6,232 bases of DNA from an uncultured Peptococcaceae bacterium (GTDB taxonomy: Bacteria > Bacillota > Peptococcia > Peptococcales > Peptococcaceae). Both the position numbers and the translations under genes were made by a program. The notes below the pieces were generated by a model. It saw only the letters and a program-made list of their open reading frames with translations. It did not search any database and was not told the origin of the DNA. Shown piece after piece: positions 1 through 5,385 of the stretch. The first letter of the stretch is position 1; the number at the start of each line of letters is the position of its first letter. The stretch spans positions 1 through 6,232 of the forward strand of contig USCP01000117.1 of NCBI GenBank assembly GCA_900553245.1, in the 5' to 3' direction.

Positions 1-1197
1 TCTCCTATTGCGGCAGTCAGTGGTAATGTACGTCAGGTGGGTAACCATAAGCAGCGTGTCCAAGGCTTTAGCACAAATATTGCATTGAGTTTGGGGCGAA
101 GCCATGCAATGGGCGCTAAAAAAACATGGTTACTTATGACTGTTTCCTTTGCGTTATCGATTGTCTTGTTTTTGAGTTTTTCTGTGCCGGTGTCATTTGT
201 GCAGCATGCATTAACACCGCTGCGACCCTATGCACCAGATATTTCATTGTTGCAAAATGAGCGCAATAATACCCTTGATGCAGAATTGATTGAAAAAATC
301 CAAACGCTTTCTGGCGTTGAGCATGTTTTTGGAAGAAAATTTGTTGGTAATGTTGCTGTACAAAATCGTTCAAAGGCTTCAAATGTTGATGTCATTTCAT
401 ACGATGATTTACAGCTGGGATGGGCAGAAGCGGATGTGGTGGAAGGTGATATCCATGCCATCGAACACGAGAAGGACGTTGTTATGACGGTTCATGCCAA
501 GAAGTCTGAATCCAAACTCAACGTGGGTGATACGCTAACGATTAACGGCCAGAAGGTCACAGTTGGGTGTATTTTATCCGATAGTCCCTTTGAAAGCAAC
601 GAGACACCGATGGTGATTTGTAATGAGGCCACTTTTGAAAAACTGTTCGGTAATCAAGGTTATGCGGTGATTGACTTACAGGTAAACGACGCCTTTAATG
701 ATGGTGCACTGTCTGCACTTCGCGGAATGATTGACAGCGATACCAGCTTATCGGATCGGCGAGAGAATAATCTGGATATCACAGCAACTTACTGGGCATT
801 TTCTTTCGTGGTCTATAGTTTCTTGGCAATTGTTGCAACGATTACCATTGTTCATGTGATGAACAGTATTTCAATGAGTGTGTCTGCCCGCATCAAAGAA
901 TATGGTGCGATGCGTGCCATTGGGATGGATAAAAGCCAATTCACTCGTATGATTGCCTCGGAAGCTGCTACTTATGGGGCCTCGGGTTGCCTGGTTGGCT
1001 GTGCGGCTGGTTTGCCACTTCACTATGAGTTTTATCATCTTGCGATTACAGATTATTGGGGAGACGCATGGCAATTGCCGATAATCCCTCTAATCGTTAT
1101 TCTTGCGTTGATTGTTTTTACCACGGTGGTTGCTGTTTACGGACCGGTCCGCCGTATTTGGAATAACCCAATTACTGAAACGATTAATGAGTTGTAA
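1..1197 (+). CDS. FtsX/MacB-like ABC transporter permease, 3' part (5' end outside window)
   Basis: The reading frame is open from base 1 to the TAA at 1195-1197, followed at once by a TGA, so 398 residues of a longer protein are visible. The GTG at 37 is not the start: the codons before it read SPIAAVSGNVRQ, the usual link between the two FtsX modules of large permeases. In fragment numbering there is a membrane segment at about 43-67, then an extracytoplasmic domain of roughly 190 residues, then three more membrane segments at about 264-290, 320-344 and 358-381. The stretch SISMSVSARIKEYGAMRAIG after the second segment is the FtsX-domain signature, and the protein ends in a short basic tail (GPVRRIWNNPITETINEL). 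Such permeases pair with a LolD/MacB-type ATPase to export peptides or lipids or to act in antimicrobial-peptide resistance or cell-wall signalling. The ATPase gene is not in the window, so the substrate cannot be assigned. It is probably the last gene of its operon, since a terminator follows immediately. Confidence 0.9.
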   Translation, partial: SPIAAVSGNVRQVGNHKQRVQGFSTNIALSLGRSHAMGAKKTWLLMTVSFALSIVLFLSFSVPVSFVQHALTPLRPYAPDISLLQNERNNTLDAELIEKIQTLSGVEHVFGRKFVGNVAVQNRSKASNVDVISYDDLQLGWAEADVVEGDIHAIEHEKDVVMTVHAKKSESKLNVGDTLTINGQKVTVGCILSDSPFESNETPMVICNEATFEKLFGNQGYAVIDLQVNDAFNDGALSALRGMIDSDTSLSDRRENNLDITATYWAFSFVVYSFLAIVATITIVHVMNSISMSVSARIKEYGAMRAIGMDKSQFTRMIASEAATYGASGCLVGCAAGLPLHYEFYHLAITDYWGDAWQLPIIPLIVILALIVFTTVVAVYGPVRRIWNNPITETINEL

Positions 1198-1200
1198 TGA

Positions 1201-1240
1201 AAAAACTGTGCGTAGACGTCATACGCACAGTTTTTATTTT
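1201..1240 (+). terminator. Rho-independent terminator after the permease gene
   Basis: A perfect 14-bp stem pairs AAAAACTGTGCGTA (1201-1214) with its reverse complement (1222-1235) around a 7-nt loop, and the T-rich run TTTTTATTTT ends the structure. It begins directly after the tandem stop codons of the permease gene. The A-run on the 5' side means the hairpin could also work on the other strand, but no minus-strand gene runs into it from the right. Confidence 0.93.
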
Positions 1241-1280
1241 GGCATGATGTGATTATTTGAAAATAAGATATGGTAAATTA

Positions 1281-1310
1281 TTGGCTTGCTTATTTGGCTA
1301 TATATATAAT
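1281..1310 (+). promoter_or_regulatory. Predicted SigA-type promoter of the PH-like gene
   Basis: A -35-like TTGGCT (1281-1286) and a perfect -10 TATAAT (1305-1310) are separated by 18 bp. The promoter lies between the permease terminator and the ribosome binding site at 1327, so the downstream gene is its own transcription unit. The predicted transcript starts near 1317, inside the longer open frame that begins at 1270, which argues against the 1270 start. Confidence 0.65.
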
Positions 1311-1338
1311 GGTTTTATCATATTTTAGGAGGTTTTTT

Positions 1339-1785
1339 ATGGCAAGTCAAAAGAGAGTGCTTACGATTATCCAAGAGGCCGGTTATGAGCCAATCGAAGG
1401 CAAAGGCATTATTGTTAAATATGCACAAGAAAATTTAAGTGCGAAGATTGCTAAATTTTTTAGTATGGAATATTATGTTTTACATCTATGTAAAAATGAA
1501 ATCGTGTTTGTTCCGTTTAATACAATAACTGCGGGATTGAAAAGTGAAGTTTCATTGGCCATTCCATATTCAAAGATTCAATCTGTTACGTTGAAAGAGG
1601 ATTTTTTGAACTACATTATTACAGTAACAACGGACAACGGTGTTTTGAATTTAACCGCACAGCAAAAAGAATTGAGCGATTTTCGTTCTACTGCAGTGCT
1701 TGCTTACGGTGGTTTGGATTTTTCAAATTGGCACAAAAGAAATATGGACGAAACATTAACAGCACTGACAAGTATTCATAATTAG
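1339..1785 (+). CDS. Small cytosolic protein with a probable bacterial PH-like domain (148 aa)
   Basis: I chose the ATG at 1339 because AGGAGG (1327-1332) lies 6 nt before it. An in-frame ATG at 1270 would add 23 residues but has no ribosome binding site and lies upstream of the predicted promoter. No signal peptide or convincing membrane segment is seen in the 148-residue product. Residues about 47-110 alternate in short predicted strands, including LHLCKNEIVFVPF and IPYSKIQSVTL followed by YIITVTTDNGVLNLTAQ. The C-terminus has a Trp-containing helix (residues 129-144, SNWHKRNMDETLTALT). Seven strands capped by a C-terminal helix is the layout of bacterial PH-like domains, and the I-P-Y-x-x-I-x-S-V pattern is typical of them. 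That assignment rests on pattern memory only. The function is unknown. The gene is transcribed alone; its likely original terminator at 3046-3088 is now separated from it by an insertion sequence. Confidence 0.8.
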   Translation: MASQKRVLTIIQEAGYEPIEGKGIIVKYAQENLSAKIAKFFSMEYYVLHLCKNEIVFVPFNTITAGLKSEVSLAIPYSKIQSVTLKEDFLNYIITVTTDNGVLNLTAQQKELSDFRSTAVLAYGGLDFSNWHKRNMDETLTALTSIHN

Positions 1786-1796
1786 TACTACGTACG

Positions 1797-1810
1797 GAAT
1801 AATAAATAAA
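1797..1810 (+). repeat. Left copy of the 14-bp direct repeat flanking the IS element
   Basis: GAATAATAAATAAA occurs here and again at 3024-3037, each copy abutting one end of the IS30-family element (with one extra G at 1811 on the left). The position suggests a target-site duplication made at insertion. The repeat is AT-rich and of low complexity, so chance cannot be fully excluded. Confidence 0.7.
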
Positions 1811-1811
1811 G

Positions 1812-1837
1812 GTAAATTGTAGAATGAACTTGAACAC
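1812..1837 (+). repeat. Left terminal inverted repeat of the IS30-family element
   Basis: The outer 15 bases begin GTAAATTG, and the inner core AACTTGAACAC (1827-1837) is identical to the reverse complement of 2998-3008. The core contains TTGAAC, which could serve as a -35 box for the transposase, but I see no good -10 box at the right distance. Confidence 0.75.
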
Positions 1838-1921
1838 TAACGATTAAATAAAAAAAGATTCATAGAGCCTCTGTCTGGTAGAATGAAGTCGTTCTAAAAC
1901 CAATCACCTAAGGAGGCTACT

Positions 1922-2983
1922 ATGAATCATACATATTCTATCACACCTAGCAGAGAAAAAGGGCAACATCTTACTTTGTCAGACAGATTTTCGATTCAAG
2001 TCTATGATCAACTATGCTTTTCCCTTCGAATGATTGCCAATGAATTAAACTGTTCTCCGTCTACGATTCTTAATGAATTACACCGTGGTACTGGGAGTCG
2101 AAACGGGAAGCGCGGTCGTTTTCCACAATACTCCGCTAAACGCGGCCAAGCTGTCTATGAGGCAAATCGTTCTCGTTGTCACCAACCCCATAAATGCCAA
2201 GATAACAGCCCTTTCATCGAATGGGTTGTTAATAAAGTGCGTATAGACGGGTGGTCGTTGGATATGTGCGTTGGCTATGCTAAAAGAAAAATGTTGTTTC
2301 CTTCGACACTCATAGTATCTACAAGAACATTATATAACGAACTATGGGCAGGTAATTTACCTTTAACTCCCTTTGATTTGCCGGAAGCTATATCTCGCAA
2401 ACACAAGGAGAAAGGCCATCGCAAGAACAAATCCATTAAAGGAAAAAGCATTGAAGAACGTCCTATCGAAGCCGACAACCGAAGTGTTTGGGGCCACTGG
2501 GAGATTGATACCGTCGTTGGAAAACGAAGCGGAAAAGAGTCTGTTGTACTAACACTTGTAGAGAAAAAAGTAGATTACTACATCGCCATCAAAATTCCCG
2601 GTAAAGACGTAGCTTCTGTAATGACTGCACTAGAAGTCCTTAGAGAAGAATTTGGTGCCCATTACTTTGCACAGATTTTCAAAACAATCACTGCCGACAA
2701 TGGCGCAGAATTTAGTAGACTTTCTGAACTGGAAGCTTGGGGTGTAGGTGTTTACTTCGCACACCCCTATTGTTCATGGGAAAGAGCACAAAATGAACGC
2801 CACAATCGTCTGTTTCGTAGATATCTACCAAAAGGAGAATCCATTAACAAGTATTCAGCGGAGCAGATTCTTAGTTTCGCGGATGAGATGAATGCATTAC
2901 CTAGAAAAATATTAGGATACTTTACACCGGAAGAACTCTTTGATGAATTTTTGGATCAAGTATATGCTTTAAAAGATGTTTAA
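1922..2983 (+). CDS. IS30-family DDE transposase (353 aa, intact)
   Basis: The ATG at 1922 is preceded by AAGGAGG (1910-1916) at 5 nt. The N-terminal part, about residues 16-58, is the IS30 helix-turn-helix region (LTLSDRFSIQVYDQL ... MIANELNCSPSTILNELHRG) that binds the element ends. The catalytic core follows, with D196 in WEIDTVVG, D259 in TITADNGAEF and E292 in WERAQNERHNRLFRRYLPKG. The 33-residue step from the second Asp to the Glu, and the W-x-R-x-x-N-E-x-x-N-x-L-x-R-x-x-x-P-K-G signature, are diagnostic of IS30. The C-terminal LPRKILGYFTPEELF matches the conserved R-K-x-L-G-x-x-T-P-x-E end. All three acidic residues are present and the length is normal, so the enzyme looks functional. 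IS30 transposases work by copy-out-paste-in through a circular intermediate. Confidence 0.96.
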   Translation: MNHTYSITPSREKGQHLTLSDRFSIQVYDQLCFSLRMIANELNCSPSTILNELHRGTGSRNGKRGRFPQYSAKRGQAVYEANRSRCHQPHKCQDNSPFIEWVVNKVRIDGWSLDMCVGYAKRKMLFPSTLIVSTRTLYNELWAGNLPLTPFDLPEAISRKHKEKGHRKNKSIKGKSIEERPIEADNRSVWGHWEIDTVVGKRSGKESVVLTLVEKKVDYYIAIKIPGKDVASVMTALEVLREEFGAHYFAQIFKTITADNGAEFSRLSELEAWGVGVYFAHPYCSWERAQNERHNRLFRRYLPKGESINKYSAEQILSFADEMNALPRKILGYFTPEELFDEFLDQVYALKDV

Positions 2984-2997
2984 GGCGTTTGCTATTG

Positions 2998-3023
2998 GTG
3001 TTCAAGTTGGATTTGCATTTTGC
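2998..3023 (-). repeat. Right terminal inverted repeat of the IS30-family element
   Basis: GTGTTCAAGTT (2998-3008) is the exact reverse complement of the left core, followed outward by GGATTTGCATTTTGC (3009-3023), which pairs partly with the left outer end. It starts 15 bp after the transposase stop codon, the usual compact layout for this family. Confidence 0.75.
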
Positions 3024-3037
3024 GAATAATAAATAAA
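3024..3037 (+). repeat. Right copy of the 14-bp direct repeat flanking the IS element
   Basis: GAATAATAAATAAA, identical to 1797-1810, begins at the base after the right inverted repeat. If one copy and the element are removed, the PH-like gene stop codon is only 33 nt from the stem of the terminator at 3046. Confidence 0.7.
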
Positions 3038-3045
3038 TACCAAAT

Positions 3046-3088
3046 AATAAGGCTGTCACATTCTTGTGGAAGATGTGACAGCCTTATT
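3046..3088. terminator. Bidirectional hairpin terminator between convergent units
   Basis: AATAAGGCTGTCACAT (3046-3061) pairs perfectly with 3073-3088 around an 11-nt loop, a 16-bp stem. The AATAA/TTATT ends give a T-rich run on both strands. It lies 20 bp past the stop codon of the minus-strand propeller gene and downstream of the IS transposase and PH-like gene on the plus strand, so it can stop transcription from both sides. Confidence 0.9.
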
Positions 3089-3108
3089 TGTATGATAGTG
3101 ATGATTTT

Positions 3109-5154
3109 TTAACGAGCGAGGACGACGGATGTTTTTAATGTTTTTTCTTTTTGATTTAAGTCATAATCGCTGTTATCTGTAATCGAGAGATGAATTTCAT
3201 AGAGGGTTGAATCTTCTAAAGTAGATGGTGCAGCACCTTGTTCATCTTGAATATGCCAATACTTGCTTGGTACTTTAATAAGATGTTCGTCTTTCCCATA
3301 AGCGTAAAGGCTGAGGTCGTCGGTTTGGCCAGAAAGTCCATTCATTCGAAAAGCCACGGTGGTGGTGGATTGAATATTGGTAATTTCTGCGGAATGAATC
3401 CAACTGATGACAGTGCCTTTGCCGCCTGCTTTTTTGAATTGAGTGTCGCTGTGTTGTTTGCGTGATGTGTCATCAAGATTTACCCCTTTGTAAGGGGCGT
3501 CAGGTAGGTAGACAAATCGATCTTGTAATCGAAGCAGCTCTAAAGTGCCGGTTGGACAATATAAGGCATTGCCACTATCGCCGGCATACATGCCAATGGC
3601 CATATTATTGTAACCGGCCTGGTTGGATACATCCATGGTGAAAACGGTTTCGCCTGTTTCAAAATCTAAGATGATGTACTGCCACATGCCGCTTTCTAAA
3701 TCTTGAACGTAGCCGTAAATGTAGCCGGTGGCTGTGGATAGTTTCATCATAGAGGTATCTCGCAAATCTTCACGACACCAAATGCTTTTCATTTCATAGC
3801 CGTCATTTTTTTTGATGGTATCAATACGTTCAATACCAGGAGAAATCATCTCATTGCCTTTAGAAATCCAGTTGACGTCATAGATATTTTCGTAGCTTTG
3901 GATGGAAGAATCGCTGTCAGAATTTGCCAAATTTGCACTACCGGCACCAAACCAGTTACATACAACAGTGCTTACCGTTCCGTCTCCATGATCGTAAACA
4001 ATAGCAGAATTTTCTATAGAAACTTGCGTCCCTTTAGGTAATTCATCTAGTACTGGATGGCTGGCTACAACTTTTCCTGTTTCAATATCTAAAGCAAGGA
4101 GATTCACAGGATTCTGATTGTCGGTAAACATGACGAGGTTCGGTGATAGTGATGGGGAACAACCACTTCCCCATGCAAGGCCACCGCCGGTGGTGTCATC
4201 TCCTGTATGGCTATCTTTAGCACCTATACTTTGATAAGGCGTGCACCACGCAACGTTGATGCGATTTTCTGCTGTAAGCAGATAGCAATTTTGATTGGTT
4301 AAAACGACAGCGCCTTTTTTACAAGAGGCAATACCATTTTCAGTACCTTCTCCGGGAGGCAATTCGTAGATGAATATTTCATCAGATAAGTTTGGGGAAT
4401 CTCCGTTTAGAATGGCATCAATGGCACTGCGACTAATATAACCGACCGCACCTTGTTGTTTCCGATCTGGGTAAATCCGGAAACCGCCGGTAGCGAACCA
4501 TAAATTGCCTTGATAATCAAATACGATAGAAAGTAAATTTTGGTCTAGTGATTTATTTAATTTTGCCTCAGCTGTGGCTGTGATATCGATGTCTAAGACT
4601 TTTTTGAATTCAGGAAGGATTTTTCCGCTGTTATCTGTGGTTTGTAACATAATAACGTGATTATTACTGGTTGGACAGATAATACGATTATGATCATCGA
4701 TGAATGAGTAAGAACTCTGAACTACATAGTTACCATTGTCATGTATGGTAGGTGAGAAATATCCAAGTGTTTCCGTTTCCTTAGCATTTACATCTCGAAT
4801 AGCAATCCCACCGCGCAAGGGGGCTACGGCATGGCCGTATGAATCGAAGAAAATAGCCGGAGAGGCATTGGTATTCGTAGTTTCATAGGATACATTGATT
4901 TCAGGATAGATGCCTAGAGGCAAGATGGAATCGGTGCTATCCGTGTTGTAGCAATCGTGATGAATGTTGACATCGCTAGTGGCCATGTAAGGATTTGTTT
5001 CCAACGATTTTGCGGTGAGTGCCTTAATGGGCAGTACTGAAGTGGTCGTGGCGTCATAATCGGTATTAGTATTTTGCGAGAAGTAAGTGATTCCGGCAAT
5101 TCCTGTTACCAATAACAGAGCAGCGGAAAGGGCAATCTTTGTTCTTTGTTTCAT
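3109..5154 (-). CDS. Exported or membrane-anchored beta-propeller-like protein of unknown function (681 aa)
   Basis: I chose the ATG at 5154 (MKQRTKIALS) because GGAGG (5163-5167) lies 8 nt upstream. An ATG two codons earlier (5160) is only 2 nt from that site, and the longer frame to 5247 runs through the predicted promoter transcript without a ribosome binding site. Residues 7-25 form a hydrophobic segment after a basic N-terminus. It is a signal peptide or signal anchor with no lipobox cysteine, so the bulk should be outside the membrane. Residues about 75-545 show repeated blade-like units, such as FDYQGNLWFATGG (212-224), GLAWGSGCSPSLSPNLVMFT (325-344) with LALDIETGKVV (353-363), and IILDFETGETVF (494-505) with AGYNNMAIGMYAGDSGNALY (513-532). 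The G-S-G-x-S-P-x-L ... T-D-N-x-x-P plus D-x-x-T-G pattern recalls PQQ/quinoprotein-like secreted propellers, as I remember them. Residues about 550-681 form a separate polar C-terminal domain that I do not recognise. Nine cysteines are unusual for an exported protein. I see no catalytic motif. It is divergent from the LytTR operon and may be controlled by it. Confidence 0.85.
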   Translation of the reverse strand: MKQRTKIALSAALLLVTGIAGITYFSQNTNTDYDATTTSVLPIKALTAKSLETNPYMATSDVNIHHDCYNTDSTDSILPLGIYPEINVSYETTNTNASPAIFFDSYGHAVAPLRGGIAIRDVNAKETETLGYFSPTIHDNGNYVVQSSYSFIDDHNRIICPTSNNHVIMLQTTDNSGKILPEFKKVLDIDITATAEAKLNKSLDQNLLSIVFDYQGNLWFATGGFRIYPDRKQQGAVGYISRSAIDAILNGDSPNLSDEIFIYELPPGEGTENGIASCKKGAVVLTNQNCYLLTAENRINVAWCTPYQSIGAKDSHTGDDTTGGGLAWGSGCSPSLSPNLVMFTDNQNPVNLLALDIETGKVVASHPVLDELPKGTQVSIENSAIVYDHGDGTVSTVVCNWFGAGSANLANSDSDSSIQSYENIYDVNWISKGNEMISPGIERIDTIKKNDGYEMKSIWCREDLRDTSMMKLSTATGYIYGYVQDLESGMWQYIILDFETGETVFTMDVSNQAGYNNMAIGMYAGDSGNALYCPTGTLELLRLQDRFVYLPDAPYKGVNLDDTSRKQHSDTQFKKAGGKGTVISWIHSAEITNIQSTTTVAFRMNGLSGQTDDLSLYAYGKDEHLIKVPSKYWHIQDEQGAAPSTLEDSTLYEIHLSITDNSDYDLNQKEKTLKTSVVLAR

Positions 5155-5162
5155 AAACATTA

Positions 5163-5174
5163 CCTCCGTTGGAG
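5163..5174 (-). promoter_or_regulatory. Ribosome binding site that sets the propeller start, in a small hairpin
   Basis: Read on the minus strand, GGAGG (5167-5163) is 8 nt before the ATG at 5154 and only 2 nt before the ATG at 5160, so the inner start is favoured. CTCC (5174-5171 on the minus strand) can pair with GGAG around a 3-nt loop, which would hide the site. The stem is only 4 bp and may be incidental. Confidence 0.55.
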
Positions 5175-5245
5175 AATGAGGGGGCTTAAATACATCGCTA
5201 GGGATTTTATTGAACTTTCCAATAGATATATTTGAAGTTAACCAC

Positions 5246-5273
5246 ATTATATGTTATTAACGCCGGCGTTCAA
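5246..5273 (-). promoter_or_regulatory. Predicted promoter of the propeller gene
   Basis: On the minus strand, TTGAAC (5273-5268) and a perfect TATAAT (5251-5246) are 16 bp apart. Transcription would begin near 5239, giving an untranslated leader of about 85 nt. The -10 box lies inside CATATAATGT, a 10-bp sequence that also occurs in the direct repeat upstream of the response regulator. The -35 box overlaps a 12-bp palindrome. Confidence 0.65.
5259..5270. promoter_or_regulatory. 12-bp perfect palindrome AACGCCGGCGTT, operator candidate
   Basis: The sequence equals its own reverse complement. It is GC-rich within a strongly AT-rich intergenic region, overlaps the -35 box of the minus-strand promoter by 3 bp, and lies about 60 bp upstream of the plus-strand promoter. 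This is where a repressor or activator dimer would bind. Which protein does so cannot be told. Confidence 0.4.
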
Positions 5274-5278
5274 GGAAG

Positions 5279-5313
5279 ATGGCATGAAATGTAAAAAAAT
5301 GGCATATAATGTA
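5279..5313 (+). promoter_or_regulatory. Tandem direct repeat, candidate LytTR binding sites
   Basis: GGCATGAAATGTA (5281-5293) and GGCATATAATGTA (5301-5313) match at 11 of 13 positions; both are preceded by AT, and their starts are 20 bp apart. LytTR regulators such as AgrA and ComE bind direct repeats of about 9 bp spaced by about 12 bp, that is, roughly two helical turns. The pair sits 18 bp upstream of the -35 box of the LytTR gene itself, the usual place for activator sites. The repeat sequence does not closely match the general LytTR consensus with its GTT core, so binding is inferred from geometry and context. A degenerate third element, GCATAATG, is at 5320-5327. Confidence 0.5.
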
Positions 5314-5330
5314 GAGAATGCATAATGGTA

Positions 5331-5360
5331 TTGGCGCTGAATATATGATAAAATTATAAT
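5331..5360 (+). promoter_or_regulatory. Predicted promoter of the response regulator operon
   Basis: TTGGCG (5331-5336) and a perfect TATAAT (5355-5360) are separated by 18 bp. The predicted start near 5367 leaves a leader of only about 19 nt, which carries the GAGGG ribosome binding site (5374-5378) 7 nt before the ATG at 5386. Confidence 0.65.
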
Positions 5361-5385
5361 CAATAACCATAAAGAGGGCGAAAAT

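Larger units (their letters stand above)
1811..3023 (+). mobile_element. IS30-family insertion sequence, apparently complete (about 1213 bp)
   Basis: The element holds a single transposase gene and has imperfect inverted ends. The left end (1812-1837) and the reverse complement of the right end (3023-2998) share the 11-bp core AACTTGAACAC exactly, and 8 of the 15 outer positions also match. The core is at 1827-1837 on the left and 2998-3008 on the right, equally far from both ends. The left motif TGTAGAATGAAC resembles the TGTAGATTCAAT start of classical IS30 ends, as I recall them. The length of about 1.2 kb is normal for the family. A 14-bp direct repeat flanks it. The transposase frame has no internal stop or frameshift, so the copy may be active. 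Confidence 0.85.

Noticed and set aside
37..1197. Complete permease gene starting at the GTG at 37
   Set aside because: The frame is open upstream to base 1 and the preceding residues (SPIAAVSGNVRQ) are a typical FtsX inter-module linker, so the gene is cut by the window edge.
1270..1338. Earlier ATG at 1270 giving an N-terminal hydrophobic helix on the PH-like protein
   Set aside because: No ribosome binding site precedes it, and the TATAAT at 1305-1310 lies within this stretch. AGGAGG at 1327 points clearly to the ATG at 1339. The apparent helix is promoter DNA read as codons.
1815..3020. Standard 2-3 bp target duplication at narrower IS ends (element starting TGTAG at 1818)
   Set aside because: The bases flanking those narrower ends do not match each other, whereas the 14-bp repeat abuts the ends obtained from aligning the full inverted repeats.
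3238..3465. Small plus-strand open frame inside the propeller gene
   Set aside because: It lies wholly opposite a well-supported coding sequence, has no ribosome binding site and resembles no known protein; the same holds for the other short overlapping frames in the window.
3109..5154. Arylsulfate sulfotransferase (AssT) identity for the large propeller protein
   Set aside because: Size and propeller character are suggestive, but I could not find the conserved His/Arg active-site pattern of AssT, while the G-S-G-x-S-P-x-L and D-x-x-T-G units fit quinoprotein-like propellers better.
5155..5239. Riboswitch or structured leader ahead of the propeller gene
   Set aside because: The 85-nt leader shows only a 4-bp hairpin at the ribosome binding site and no recognisable aptamer or attenuator.
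5155..5247. Longer N-terminus for the propeller protein
   Set aside because: It lacks a ribosome binding site, begins close to the predicted transcription start and would bury the signal segment 38 residues in. The site at 5163-5167 fits the ATG at 5154.
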